A stretch of DNA of 64,000 nucleotides from NCBI GenBank assembly GCA_913776615.1, contig CAJYPK010000005.1, forward strand, positions 124,001 to 188,000. Reading direction: 5' to 3'. The notes beneath the pieces are model-generated. The model ran no database searches. It was not told where the DNA came from and worked only from the letters and a program-made list of their open reading frames with translations. Numbering within the stretch: the stretch's first letter is position 1; every line of letters begins with the position of its first letter. This DNA is from an uncultured Hymenobacter sp. (GTDB taxonomy: Bacteria > Bacteroidota > Bacteroidia > Cytophagales > Hymenobacteraceae). Made by a program: the position numbers and the translations under genes. Of this stretch, positions 18,101-27,315 are shown piece after piece.

Positions 18101-19351
<1,251 letters not shown>

Positions 19352-19386
19352 GGGATGGGGGAGGAAGAGTGGAAATGCCAGCTAGC

Positions 19387-19881
19387 CTAACGGTTGTCGG
19401 CGTCGAGTAGTTTGCCAATGTAATTGCCTTCCTCCGTGCCATCGGGGTGGCTGATGGTCCAGTCGAGTACTGCCGACTCGGGGAAGGTAATCGGTTGATT
19501 TTGCTGAAAGCTTTTCACCGTGCCGATTTCGCTGGCAATCAAGCCGGTTACTTGCTTTTCCTGCCAGCGCTGCACCTTGATAAACACTTGCTCATACGTC
19601 CCGTCGGGGTCGGTAAGGCGAGTAGTCACGAAGAATGCCTGCCCCGCGGGGAGGCCCTGTAAGTAGCGGCGCTTCGCCTGCGGCAGCGTCGCCCGGCCCT
19701 GCTTCACGGCCGGGGCAATGTGCTTGTCGAAGGCCCGCAGGGCGGCGCTAGCTTCAGCGGCGGTACTCGCAACCAACACGGGCCGGTCGGCCGGGGCCGC
19801 GCTAGTGGCCGAGGCTGGTTGTTGGGCCAGCGCCGGCTGCGCCAGGGTTACTAAAGCAGCAAGCAGTAGAACGTACTTCAT
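19387..19881 (-). CDS. secreted DUF2314-like protein
   Basis: 164 residues with a signal peptide (MKYVLLLAALVTLAQPALAQ). The C-terminal half, from QGLPAGQAFFVTTRLTDPDGTYEQVF to VTGLIASEIGTVKSFQQNQPITFPESAVLDWTISHPDGTEEGNYIGK, has the layout of DUF2314 (an F-x-V strand pair, then G-x-L/I, then DW and GN). That domain has no established function. ATG at 19881 is used because it starts the signal peptide. Divergent from the DUF5522 gene. Confidence 0.65.
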   Translation of the reverse strand: MKYVLLLAALVTLAQPALAQQPASATSAAPADRPVLVASTAAEASAALRAFDKHIAPAVKQGRATLPQAKRRYLQGLPAGQAFFVTTRLTDPDGTYEQVFIKVQRWQEKQVTGLIASEIGTVKSFQQNQPITFPESAVLDWTISHPDGTEEGNYIGKLLDADNR

Positions 19882-19975
19882 GGTAAAGGCCCGGGGGATA
19901 TAAAAAAGCGTAGTTGCCGGTTGGCATTGCCAGCTCAAAGATGCACCCAAGCACAAGGAGTATTTTCGCCTCCCT

Positions 19976-20158
19976 ATGCCTGCCGATCCGCGCCTCGCCG
20001 CCTTTGCCGCCCAGCCGCTCCGGCCCGGCGATTTCTACCACACGCCCGAGGGCTACCTCGTGTTTACCGAGCAGTACCACCGCCGCCGGGGCTTCTGCTG
20101 CGGCAGCGGCTGCCGCCATTGCCCGTGGCGAAAAAATGTGCCTAATGCGGATAATTAG
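19976..20158 (+). CDS. DUF5522 small cysteine-rich protein
   Basis: 60 residues. LRPGDFYHTPEGYLVFTEQYHRRRGFCCGSGCRHCPW is the DUF5522 pattern: DFY-TPEGYLVFTE, then a CC-x-S-G-C-R-H-C cluster that looks able to bind a metal. The function is unknown. The TATTTTCG at 19961-19968 just before the ATG is close to the -7 consensus. The stop codon TAG is directly followed by an ATGTG-type inverted repeat. Confidence 0.82.
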   Translation: MPADPRLAAFAAQPLRPGDFYHTPEGYLVFTEQYHRRRGFCCGSGCRHCPWRKNVPNADN

Positions 20159-20227
20159 AGAATGTGCAGATGAAAAGAAGGGGTGCCAAGGCATCTGTCA
20201 CATTTCCACATTTTTACATCTTCGCAT
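20159..20227. repeat. intergenic inverted repeat, ATGTG word family, copy 1
   Basis: The left arm has AATGTGCAGATGAAAAG; the right arm has CATCTGTCACATTTCCACAT and TTTTTACATCTTCGCATTTT, its loose complement. It is a run of degenerate ATGTG words and begins right at the DUF5522 stop and ends just before the rpmB promoter. Related copies are at 31975, 34939, 57838 and 61641. Confidence 0.6.
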
Positions 20228-20235
20228 TTTTTGCG

Positions 20236-20243
20236 TATATTTG
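20236..20243 (+). promoter_or_regulatory. rpmB promoter -7 motif
   Basis: TATATTTG matches the TAnnTTTG consensus and lies 40 bases upstream of the rpmB ATG. The T-rich stretch about 25 bases upstream may serve as the -33 region. Confidence 0.6.
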
Positions 20244-20283
20244 CGGCCCGTTTCGGAATAGCATCATCTAACCTTTCAATATC

Positions 20284-20523
20284 ATGGCCCGAGTTTGTGA
20301 TTTGACCGGCAAGCGTACCCGCGTAGGCAACAACGTATCGCACGCCAACAACAAAACCAAGCGTAAATTCTACCCCAACCTGCAGAAAAAGCGCTTCTAC
20401 ATCCCCGAGCAAGACGCCTGGGTAACGCTGCGCGTAGCCGCTTCGACCATCCGTACCATCAACAAGAATGGTATCATGGCTACCCTGAAGAAGGCCAAGG
20501 AGCAAGGCTTCATCGTTTACTAG
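20284..20523 (+). CDS. rpmB: 50S ribosomal protein L28
   Basis: 79 residues with the L28 signature: [20 protein letters not shown], then [42 protein letters not shown] normal length for the Bacteroidota form, which has no N-terminal extension. It is a component of the large ribosomal subunit. A rpmB-rpmG-DUF4295-ftsY order is typical of this phylum; a 287-base gap with its own promoters separates it here from rpmG. Confidence 0.97.
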   Translation: MARVCDLTGKRTRVGNNVSHANNKTKRKFYPNLQKKRFYIPEQDAWVTLRVAASTIRTINKNGIMATLKKAKEQGFIVY

Positions 20524-20575
20524 TCTGCTGCTAAAGCAGCCGGTCGTAGGTTTATTTCGGGCCTGCCAACTGCGC

Positions 20576-20623
20576 GCCGGTGCTGGCGGCTAGCTCCCGA
20601 GGGGGCTGGCCATCAGCACCGGC
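20576..20623. terminator. hairpin between rpmB and rpmG
   Basis: GCCGGTGCTG pairs with CAGCACCGGC around an internal loop of about 28 bases that can itself form a stem. There is no T-tract; it may end or protect the rpmB message. The rest of the 287-base gap shows nothing else but the rpmG promoters. Confidence 0.45.
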
Positions 20624-20739
20624 TTCGTTGTGAAAGGTTGCCGGGGTCGGCTCCGCCCGTAGTTGGGCGTCGGGCTGGTCCGCAGCCCCGCTAAAAAAAC
20701 AGGGGCGGCCTGACTTTTAGCGTAGTATCTTTGCCGCTG

Positions 20740-20771
20740 TTTGCAAAGCTCAGAAAAAAACTGTACCTTTG
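20740..20771 (+). promoter_or_regulatory. rpmG promoter, full -33/-7 match
   Basis: TTTG (20740-20743), 20 bases, then TACCTTTG (20764-20771): an exact Bacteroidota promoter, 39 bases before the rpmG ATG. A second -7-like element, TATCTTTG, is at 20726-20733. Confidence 0.85.
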
Positions 20772-20810
20772 CAGTCCTAAAATTTAAAAATTAACCCCCC
20801 TCCCGTCGCG

Positions 20811-20993
20811 ATGGCCAAGAAAGGAAACCGGGTGCAGGTTATCATGGAGTGCACCGAGCATAAAAACTCGGGTATGCCGGGCACCTCGCGCTACATCACC
20901 ACCAAGAACCGTAAGAACACCCCCGAGCGCATCGAGCTGAAGAAATTCAACCCGATCCTGCGCAAAATGACTGTTCACAAGGAAATTAAATAA
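20811..20993 (+). CDS. rpmG: 50S ribosomal protein L33
   Basis: 60 residues: [17 protein letters not shown], then [34 protein letters not shown], the complete L33 sequence. Of the usual zinc-binding CxxC pairs only one Cys (residue 14) remains, so this is the Cys-minus, zinc-free form. It is followed 8 bases later by the DUF4295 gene, and then ftsY. Confidence 0.97.
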   Translation: MAKKGNRVQVIMECTEHKNSGMPGTSRYITTKNRKNTPERIELKKFNPILRKMTVHKEIK

Positions 20994-21001
20994 CCTGAGT
21001 C

Positions 21002-21157
21002 ATGGCTAAGAAAGTAGTAGCAACGCTGAAAACTGCCACCGGTAAAGACTGGGCAAAAGTTATTCGCGCCGTGAAATCGGAGAAAACCGGTGCCTACACC
21101 TTCAAGGAGGAAATGGTACCCGTTGACAAAGTGCAAGACACGCTGGCTGGCAAGTAA
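21002..21157 (+). CDS. DUF4295 small basic protein
   Basis: 51 residues: MAKKVVATLKTATGKDWAKV, then IRAVKSEKTGAYTFKEEMVP and VDKVQDTLAGK. It is the small Lys-rich Bacteroidota protein DUF4295, always found between rpmG and ftsY. It starts 8 bases after the rpmG stop, so it is in the same operon. A ribosome-associated role has been suggested by context only. It is short but conserved and the start ATG is unambiguous. Confidence 0.93.
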   Translation: MAKKVVATLKTATGKDWAKVIRAVKSEKTGAYTFKEEMVPVDKVQDTLAGK

Positions 21158-21179
21158 GCCGCCCAGCCGTCGATGTAAT

Positions 21180-21209
21180 GAAAAAGTCCCACCTCCGTGG
21201 GACTTTTTT
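21180..21209 (+). terminator. rho-independent terminator
   Basis: AAAAAGTCCCAC pairs with GTGGGACTTTTT around a short loop, followed by T residues, 22 bases after the DUF4295 stop. It ends the rpmG-DUF4295 message before ftsY. Confidence 0.92.
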
Positions 21210-21370
21210 CGTGTTTACCAACCTATATCTGTCGTGCCGACGAGCCGAAAATTGGCTTCAGCCCCGGCAGCTGCTCAGCCAGCGGCTGTCGCCGGGAATT
21301 ACCTTTAGTTACCATTCGAGCGTTGAAGGCGATAAAACGCCTCGCCGGCTCAGCATGACACGCGATTATT

Positions 21371-22348
21371 ATGGGCCTCTTCGACTTTTTTAAGAAGGAT
21401 AAAGAAAATAAGGAGCAGCAGCGGGCCCTCGACGAAGGCTTGCAGAAAACCAAGACCAGCTTCTTCGACCAGTTCAGCAAGGCCGTGGCGGGTAAAAGCA
21501 CCGTGGACGAGGCCGTGCTCGACGACCTCGAAACTCTGCTCGTGCACGCCGACGTGGGCATCGATACCACGGTGAAGGTCATCGACCGTATCGAGAAGCG
21601 CGTGGCCCGCGACAAGTACGTGAGCACCAATGAGCTCGACCGCATTCTGCGCGAGGAAATCGCGGGCCTGCTCGATGGCAACGCGGGGGCTACCGGCTCC
21701 CGGGCCATCCTGGACCGGCCCGATAACCCCGGCCACCCCTTCGTAATTATGGTAGTGGGCGTGAATGGCGTGGGCAAGACCACGACCATCGGCAAGCTGG
21801 CCCACCGCTTCCACGCGGCGGGCAAGAAGGTAGTGTTGGGCGCGGCTGATACCTTCCGGGCCGCCGCCGTGGACCAGCTCATCGTGTGGGGCCAGCGGGT
21901 GGGCGTGCCGGTTATCTCGCACGGCATGAATACCGACCCCGCTTCCGTAGCCTACGACGCCGTGCTGAAGGGCGTGGAGATGCAGGCCGACGTGGTAATT
22001 ATCGACACCGCCGGCCGCCTGCACAACAAGGTAAACCTGATGAACGAGCTCAGTAAAATCAAGCGCGTGATGCAGAAGGTGATTCCCGAGGCCCCGCACG
22101 AGGTGCTGCTCGTGCTCGACGGCAGCACCGGCCAGAACGCCTTTTTGCAAGCCAAGGAGTTTACCCGCGCCACCGAGGTATCGGCGCTGGCCATCACCAA
22201 GCTCGACGGTACGGCCAAGGGCGGCGTGGTCATCGGCATCAGCGACCAGTTCAGTATCCCGGTGCGCTACATCGGGGTAGGGGAGAAGATGACCGATTTG
22301 CAGCTCTTCGACCGCCATACGTTCGTCAATTCGCTGTTTAAAAAATAG
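21371..22348 (+). CDS. ftsY: signal recognition particle receptor FtsY
   Basis: 325 residues. The N-terminal acidic region is short. The NG domain has GVNGVGKTTTIGKLA (P-loop), AADTFRAAAVDQL, DTAGRLHNKVNLMNELSKI, TKLDGTAKGGVVIG and GVGEKMTDLQLF, all SRP GTPase motifs. It docks the SRP-ribosome complex at the inner membrane for co-translational protein insertion. It lies after a terminator and an extra 160-base stretch with a TACCTTTA element at 21300-21307, so it has its own promoter. Confidence 0.97.
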   Translation: MGLFDFFKKDKENKEQQRALDEGLQKTKTSFFDQFSKAVAGKSTVDEAVLDDLETLLVHADVGIDTTVKVIDRIEKRVARDKYVSTNELDRILREEIAGLLDGNAGATGSRAILDRPDNPGHPFVIMVVGVNGVGKTTTIGKLAHRFHAAGKKVVLGAADTFRAAAVDQLIVWGQRVGVPVISHGMNTDPASVAYDAVLKGVEMQADVVIIDTAGRLHNKVNLMNELSKIKRVMQKVIPEAPHEVLLVLDGSTGQNAFLQAKEFTRATEVSALAITKLDGTAKGGVVIGISDQFSIPVRYIGVGEKMTDLQLFDRHTFVNSLFKK

Positions 22349-22370
22349 CGGCCTGCCCGAGCCGCCAAAT

Positions 22371-22402
22371 AGAACGCGCCCGGTAAACTACCGGGCGCGT
22401 TC
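22371..22402 (+). terminator. hairpin after ftsY
   Basis: GAACGCGCCCGGT pairs perfectly with ACCGGGCGCGTTC around AAACT, 24 bases past the ftsY stop. The following T-tract is weak. Confidence 0.7.
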
Positions 22403-22436
22403 GTGCGTTTGGGGGGCACTCTTTGCTTACTACGCT

Positions 22437-22877
22437 ATGCGCTTGCTTTACCTGGGCCTGCTGGCTGGCCTCGCCGTTGCCTGCAACTCCAAAGTCAACC
22501 CGATTGATACCATCCCCAACGTGCCCGTGAACGTGCAACTCGACCTGCTCGATCAGCAGAACCGGGCCCTGCGCTTCGACAATGGCGTGGTAGCTATCCC
22601 GCCGGGCAACGCCAACGGGCAGGGCGGCGTGAAGGGCATCTACGTGGTGCGCCAGAATGCTACGAGCTATTTGGCCTTCGAGCGCAATTGTCCCTACCAA
22701 CCACTCAGCACTTGCGCCACCGTCACGCTCGACAAAAACACGCGCCTGTTCTTTCGCGACAGCTGCTGCACCTCGCAGTTCGATCTGCTGGGTCGGGTGT
22801 CAGGTGGTCCCTCGCCCCGCCCGCTCCGCCAGTACAGCACCAATCTCAGCGGTAGCTTGCTGACAATCACCAACTAG
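22437..22877 (+). CDS. lipoprotein with Rieske-like fold but altered ligands
   Basis: 146 residues. MRLLYLGLLAGLAVAC is a lipoprotein signal (Cys16). The second half follows a Rieske outline: ERNCPYQPL at 82-90, then RDSCCTSQFDLLGRVSGGPS and PRPLRQY, which parallels the usual CTH and CPCHGSxFDxxGxVxxGPAxxPL elements. If aligned this way, the cluster ligands read Cys85, Tyr87, Asp108 and Cys111, so both His are missing and a 2Fe-2S cluster is unlikely. The fold assignment is inference; function is unknown. It follows ftsY after a terminator hairpin. Confidence 0.55.
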   Translation: MRLLYLGLLAGLAVACNSKVNPIDTIPNVPVNVQLDLLDQQNRALRFDNGVVAIPPGNANGQGGVKGIYVVRQNATSYLAFERNCPYQPLSTCATVTLDKNTRLFFRDSCCTSQFDLLGRVSGGPSPRPLRQYSTNLSGSLLTITN

Positions 22878-22919
22878 CTAAAAATTCGTAAAAAAACAGG
22901 CAAAATTTTAGCGTCAGGC

Positions 22920-22951
22920 TTGCTTTTTCAAAAATTAAGTAGCTACCTTTG
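22920..22951 (+). promoter_or_regulatory. tRNA-Asn promoter
   Basis: TTG (22920-22922), then 21 bases, then TACCTTTG (22944-22951), 31 bases before the tRNA. It is a good match to the Bacteroidota promoter. Confidence 0.75.
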
Positions 22952-22982
22952 TGAACCGAAAGCGCCGGTTTCGGGATTAAAA

Positions 22983-23056
22983 GCTTCCTTAGCTCAGCCG
23001 GTTAGAGCATCTGACTGTTAATCAGAGGGTCCCTGGTTCGAGCCCAGGAGGGAGCG
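22983..23056 (+). tRNA. tRNA-Asn (GTT)
   Basis: The 74-base cloverleaf has acceptor stem GCTTCCT / AGGGAGC with one T-G wobble, D stem GCTC/GAGC, anticodon stem TCTGA/TCAGA with loop CTGTTAA (anticodon GTT, asparagine), T stem CCTGG/CCAGG with loop TTCGAGC, and discriminator G. CCA is not encoded. Confidence 0.95.
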
Positions 23057-23066
23057 CTACATGATA

Positions 23067-23104
23067 AAACCCATTGTAAATCAAGTATTTACGATGGGTT
23101 TTTT
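23067..23104 (+). terminator. terminator of tRNA-Asn
   Basis: AAAACCCATTGTAAA pairs with TTTACGATGGGTTTT around a 7-base loop with one T-G wobble, followed by more T residues, 10 bases after the tRNA. Confidence 0.9.
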
Positions 23105-23187
23105 GTTTGTATAGCCACTCGTGTACCCGCGCTTCCTAATTTAGGAACAACTAACTCGGCAACCGTCTTCATCCTATCTTGGCTGGT

Positions 23188-23562
23188 ATGAAGTACCTGC
23201 TAGTTGCCTGCTGGCTGTTTGTAGCCAGCGTCGCTCATGCGCAGAGCGCGGCCGCACCCGCTCCTTATCGCTACTGTGCGTTGGTTGTTGCGGAAGACCG
23301 CTTTTCCTCGCCCGAGCGGATATACCTTGATTATGGCCAAAGTGCGCCAGGGGCGGTGGCTGACCCGGAAATGGCTGATATGGCCAAGAACATTCAACAG
23401 TCAACCCACGTCATTGACATCCTCAATTACTTAAGTCGGCACGGGTGGGAGTGGCTTAGTACGACGACGGTGCAAACCAGGCAGAACAAGTCCAGTCTTG
23501 ACAACTACACTACTTACATCGAAAACGAAACGCGCTATTTCTTTCGCTGTCGTACCCCCTGA
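23188..23562 (+). CDS. secreted protein of unknown function
   Basis: 124 residues. MKYLLVACWLFVASVAHAQ is a signal peptide. The rest (YRYCALVVAEDRFSSPERIYLDYGQ; MAKNIQQSTHVIDILNYLSRHGWEWLST; a C-terminal YFFRCRTP) has no family I recognise. The GWEWLST helix-strand resembles small proteins of the DUF4177 type but is too weak to assign. The ATG at 23188 opens the signal peptide, with TATCTTGG nearby as a possible promoter. Two Cys residues remain in the mature part. Confidence 0.6.
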   Translation: MKYLLVACWLFVASVAHAQSAAAPAPYRYCALVVAEDRFSSPERIYLDYGQSAPGAVADPEMADMAKNIQQSTHVIDILNYLSRHGWEWLSTTTVQTRQNKSSLDNYTTYIENETRYFFRCRTP

Positions 23563-23993
23563 AGAAAGCTTTGCCTCTCGGCTGTACTCTTGCTAGCACT
23601 ATCAATAGGCCTTGTCGCAAAATTTACCTATTTATTGGCCGTACGCCAGCGGGTAAGAGAGTCGGCTTGATATAGCCTGGTTACCAGTATCGAGCGCCTC
23701 CTTTTTTGCCTGGCGGGTTTGAGTCCTGCTGGCCGCTTGGTATGCTGCAGTGCCATAGCCATACTAAGCCGCGGCATCGGCTACATAATCCTGGCCATCG
23801 AGAACGCCAAAGTCATAGATGTTGGTGGTTGGCCGATTGGGTACCCAGACTGGCGTTGCGGCTGGGGGCCAGCCTACCATTGTTGTGGACGGGGGGGCAA
23901 CGTTGTTGGGGTTGAATGGCTACCGAAAGGCAGTGGGCGAAGGGCTGAAAGCGTGTTACCTTCCCTCACTTTTCACTTGTCATTTCCCCACCC
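23563..23993. other. 431-base stretch without a supported gene
   Basis: No confident gene. A plus-strand frame at about 23572-23671 encodes a hydrophobic helix followed by a basic tail (LCLSAVLLLALSIGLVAKF), then stops. A later open stretch (about 23719-23997) has odd composition rich in Gly, Trp and Cys and overlaps the GH32 start. It is lower in GC than the neighbours. It could be decayed coding DNA; no repeat or RNA gene was seen. Confidence 0.4.
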
Positions 23994-25496
23994 ATGAAAA
24001 AGCTGCTTCCCGTACTAGGCGCGTCGCTGCTGACCACGGCGGCCCTAGCCCAGTCGGCCCCGCCGCCCGCTACGCCGCAGTTTCGTCCGGCCTACCATTT
24101 TACGCCCACCGCCCACTGGATGAACGACCCCAACGGGATGGTGTACTACCAGGGCACTTACCACCTATTTTTTCAGTACTACCCCGGCGGCATGGTGTGG
24201 GGGCCGATGCACTGGGGGCATGCCACCAGCCCCGATATGGTGCGCTGGCAGGAGCAGCCCATCGCGTTGTATCCCGACAGCCTGGGCTACATTTTCTCGG
24301 GCTCGGCGGTAGTGGATGCCAACAACACGGCGGGCTTCGGTAAGAATGCGTTGGTGGCCATTTTCACCCATCACAACCCCAAGCTGGAGAAAACCGACTC
24401 CGAGCACGGCCAAAATCAAAGCCTGGCCTACAGCCTCGACGCCGGCAAAACCTGGATGAAATACCGGGGTAACCCGGTACTGAAAAGCCCCGGTATCGTC
24501 GATTTCCGTGACCCCAAGGTGACGTGGAACGCGCAGCTCAACAAGTGGCTGATGACGCTGGCTACGAAGGACCGCATTACGTTTTACTCCTCGCCCAACC
24601 TCAAGACCTGGACCAAGGAAAGCGAATTTGGCGAGAAGCTGGGGGCGCACGGGGGCGTGTGGGAATGCCCCGATTTGTTTCCGCTCGCGCTGAACGGCAA
24701 GACTTACTGGGTACTCATCGTCAACCTCAACCCCGGTGGCCCCAACGGCGGCTCGGCCACGCAGTACTTCGTGGGCAATTTTGATGGGCACACCTTTACG
24801 CCGCTCAACGACAAGACGAAGTGGGCCGACTACGGCCCCGACGAGTACGCCGGCGTAACCTGGGAGAATACCGCGCCCCGTCGCCTGTTCCTGGGCTGGA
24901 TGAGCAACTGGGAGTACGGCAACCAGGTGCCCACCTCGCCCTGGCGCAGCGCCATGACCATCCCGCGCGAGCTGGGACTGCGCCAGGAGGGCCAGGAGAT
25001 TTACCTTACCTCACAGCCCGCCGCCGAGGTCGGCCGGCTGGCCACTACGCCCACCACGCTCCCCAACGTGGCCGTGAAAAATACCGTGGACCTCACCCCG
25101 CGCCTCAAATCCACCACTGCCAAGCGTCGCCTTACGCTGCGTACCGCGCAGCTGGCGGGCTTCGAATTGGTGCTGGGCAACGCGGCCGGCGAGGAGCTGG
25201 TAATCGGCTACGACGCGGCGGCTAAGCAGTATTTCATCGACCGCAGCAAGTCGGGCAACGTCAGTTTCAGCCCCAAATTCACCGGCCGCAGCACGGCCCC
25301 GCGCCTGACTACGGCCCCCGGGGCCGACCTCACGCTGTACTGCGATGCGGCCTCGGTGGAGCTATTCGCCGACCACGGGCTGACGGCCATGACGGCAATT
25401 TTCTTTCCGACCCAGCCGATCACAACCGTGCGTTTGCGCTCGGCCCAGGGGCTGACTTTTCAGGAAATCAGCAACGCCGCGCTGGGGGGCAAGTAG
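23994..25496 (+). CDS. secreted GH32 fructan hydrolase (levanase/inulinase type)
   Basis: 500 residues with a signal peptide (ends ALAQS, about residue 21). Five-bladed propeller domain of glycoside hydrolase family 32: nucleophile Asp in HWMNDPNGMVYYQGTYHLFF, transition-state Asp in VDFRDPKVTW, acid/base Glu in WECPDLF. The C-terminal beta-sandwich follows from about residue 340. Such enzymes release fructose from levan, inulin or sucrose. The signal peptide favours extracytoplasmic use and the convergent SGLT transporter may take up the sugar. The stop codon is inside the REP-like unit D1. Confidence 0.93.
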   Translation: MKKLLPVLGASLLTTAALAQSAPPPATPQFRPAYHFTPTAHWMNDPNGMVYYQGTYHLFFQYYPGGMVWGPMHWGHATSPDMVRWQEQPIALYPDSLGYIFSGSAVVDANNTAGFGKNALVAIFTHHNPKLEKTDSEHGQNQSLAYSLDAGKTWMKYRGNPVLKSPGIVDFRDPKVTWNAQLNKWLMTLATKDRITFYSSPNLKTWTKESEFGEKLGAHGGVWECPDLFPLALNGKTYWVLIVNLNPGGPNGGSATQYFVGNFDGHTFTPLNDKTKWADYGPDEYAGVTWENTAPRRLFLGWMSNWEYGNQVPTSPWRSAMTIPRELGLRQEGQEIYLTSQPAAEVGRLATTPTTLPNVAVKNTVDLTPRLKSTTAKRRLTLRTAQLAGFELVLGNAAGEELVIGYDAAAKQYFIDRSKSGNVSFSPKFTGRSTAPRLTTAPGADLTLYCDAASVELFADHGLTAMTAIFFPTQPITTVRLRSAQGLTFQEISNAALGGK

Positions 25497-25559
25497 CGCG
25501 GTTTATAGTCCGCGTTGCATCCGGGCCGCTCGCAGCGCGGATTACCAAGTCCGCGCTAC
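25493..25559. repeat. REP-like inverted pair D1
   Basis: Left unit: GTAG then hairpin CGCGGTTTATAGTCCGCG (25493-). Right unit: the inverted form, ending CTAC at 25559, whose reverse complement is GTAGCGCGGACTTGGTAATC and so on. The TAG stop of the GH32 gene (25494-25496) is in the foot. Same family as 62554-62619. Confidence 0.9.
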
Positions 25560-25561
25560 AT

Positions 25562-25601
25562 AAAAAAAGAGGACCCTAGCCGCGCCAGGGTCCTCTTTTT
25601 T
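25562..25601. terminator. bidirectional terminator
   Basis: AAAAAAGAGGACCCT pairs with AGGGTCCTCTTTTTT. It lies between the convergent GH32 and sugar-transporter genes, with A/T runs on both sides. Confidence 0.92.
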
Positions 25602-25626
25602 AGCTTAACTGAAAGCAATTCGTCGC

Positions 25627-27315
25627 CTACCAGAACACGGTGTAGAGCATCGTGATGATGGCCAGCACCACCACCGAGCCGATGGCGAAGCTGCGGTTGG
25701 GGCGGAACATGCTCGAATCGATTTCCAAGCCCTTGGGGTTGGTGCGGCCGTGGCCCTGGATGAGGCTGATAATCACCATGCCGATGATGCAGAACACGAA
25801 CACGAAGCCCATGCGGTCGAGGAAGGGAATCTCGTAGAGGCTGCCGCCTTCGGGCTTCACGGCAAAGCCGAACGGGGCCAGGAACGAGAGGTCCATCATG
25901 CCGGGCAGGAACTTGAGGACGATGGAGAACAGGAAGCCGCCGATAGTGGCGAAGAGCGCGGCGCTGGAAGTCGTTTTCTTCCAGAAGAAGCCCAGGATGA
26001 ACATAGCGAAGATGCCCGGCGACACGAAGCCCGTGTACTCCTGAATGAACTGGAAGCCCCCCTTCTTATCGATGCCCAGGTGCGGCGCGATGAGAATACC
26101 CAGCAGCATGGCCACGACCACCGAGATTTTGCCCACGGCCACCAGCTTCTTCTCCGAAGCGTTCTCGTTCAGCACTTTCTTGTACACGTCGAGCGTGAAG
26201 ATGGTCGCAATGGAGTTGGCTTTGCCGGCCAGCGAGGCGACTACGGCGGCGGTGAGCGCCGCGAATGACAGACCTTTCAGACCCACGGGCAAAATGTTGA
26301 GCAGCACCGGGTAGGCGCGGTCGGGGTTGAGGTCGGCCCCCGTGCCAAACTCATTGGCACCGAATACATTCTCCTTGTACAGAACGAAGGCGGCGATGCC
26401 GGGCAGCACCACAATCACGGGCATCAGCATCTTGAGGAAGGCGGCGAAGAGCAGGCCACCGCGGGCGGTGGGCAGGTCGGCGCCGAGGGCGCGCTGCGTG
26501 ATGTACTGGTTGCAGCCCCAGTAGTTTAGGTTCACAATCCAGAGGCCGCCGAGCAGTACCGTGAGGCCGGGCAGGTCGAGGTAGTTGGGGCTGTCGCGCT
26601 TCACAATCATGTGGAAGTGGTCGTTGGCCTGGCCCATCAGCAGGTTGAAGCCGTTGAAGACGCCCGTGGTGCCGTAGTGCTCCGATACCAGGTTGAGGGC
26701 CAGGTAAGTAGTGGCTAGGCCGCCCAGGATGAGGAAGAACACCTGGATAACGTCGGTGAAGCCAATCACCTTCATGCCACCCAGCGTGATGATGACGGCG
26801 GCGATGGCCAGCGCGTACATGCAGAACGTGAGGTTGAGGCCCGAGACGCTGCTCACGGCAATGGCCCCCAGGTAGAGAATCGAGGTCAGGTTGACCACCA
26901 CGTACAGGGCCAGCCAGAAGATGGCCATGATCATGGCCACCGTGCCGTTGTAGCGCTGGTGCAGAAACTGCGGCATGGTGAAGATTTTATTCTTCAGGTA
27001 CACCGGGATGAAGAACGTGGCCACGATGATGAGCGTCACCGAGGCCATCCACTCGTAGGCCGAGATGGCCAGGCCGATTTTGAAGCCCGAGCCGGCCATG
27101 CCCACAAACTGCTCGGCCGAGATGTTGGAGGCAATCAGCGACGAGCCGATGGCCCACCACGTAAGCGAGCCTTCGGCCAGGAAGTAGTCTTTGGAATCGC
27201 CCTCGATAGTGCCGTCGTGGCCCGTCTTGCGGTTGTAAATCCAGATACCGTAGCCGGCAACTATCAAAAAGTAAACAAAAAAGACTATGTAGTCTAACGT
27301 AGCCAGCTTGTGCAT
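25627..27315 (-). CDS. SGLT-type sodium/sugar symporter (SSS family)
   Basis: 562 residues with about 14 membrane segments. Typical solute-sodium symporter features: LDYIVFFVYFLIVAGYGIWIY at the N-terminus, the core WAIGSSLIASNISAEQFVGMAGSGFKIGLAISAYEW, and LTAAVVASLAGKANSIATIFTLDVYKKV in the middle. Related to sodium/glucose cotransporters. Start ATG at 27315, since upstream residues are not membrane-like. Convergent with the GH32 gene, sharing one terminator, which suggests uptake of a released sugar; inference. Confidence 0.93.
   Translation of the reverse strand: MHKLATLDYIVFFVYFLIVAGYGIWIYNRKTGHDGTIEGDSKDYFLAEGSLTWWAIGSSLIASNISAEQFVGMAGSGFKIGLAISAYEWMASVTLIIVATFFIPVYLKNKIFTMPQFLHQRYNGTVAMIMAIFWLALYVVVNLTSILYLGAIAVSSVSGLNLTFCMYALAIAAVIITLGGMKVIGFTDVIQVFFLILGGLATTYLALNLVSEHYGTTGVFNGFNLLMGQANDHFHMIVKRDSPNYLDLPGLTVLLGGLWIVNLNYWGCNQYITQRALGADLPTARGGLLFAAFLKMLMPVIVVLPGIAAFVLYKENVFGANEFGTGADLNPDRAYPVLLNILPVGLKGLSFAALTAAVVASLAGKANSIATIFTLDVYKKVLNENASEKKLVAVGKISVVVAMLLGILIAPHLGIDKKGGFQFIQEYTGFVSPGIFAMFILGFFWKKTTSSAALFATIGGFLFSIVLKFLPGMMDLSFLAPFGFAVKPEGGSLYEIPFLDRMGFVFVFCIIGMVIISLIQGHGRTNPKGLEIDSSMFRPNRSFAIGSVVVLAIITMLYTVFW

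Noticed and set aside
23719..23997. A 92-residue plus-strand frame before the GH32 gene
   Set aside because: Its Gly/Trp/Cys-rich sequence has no family and it overlaps the GH32 signal peptide start, so it was left as unassigned.
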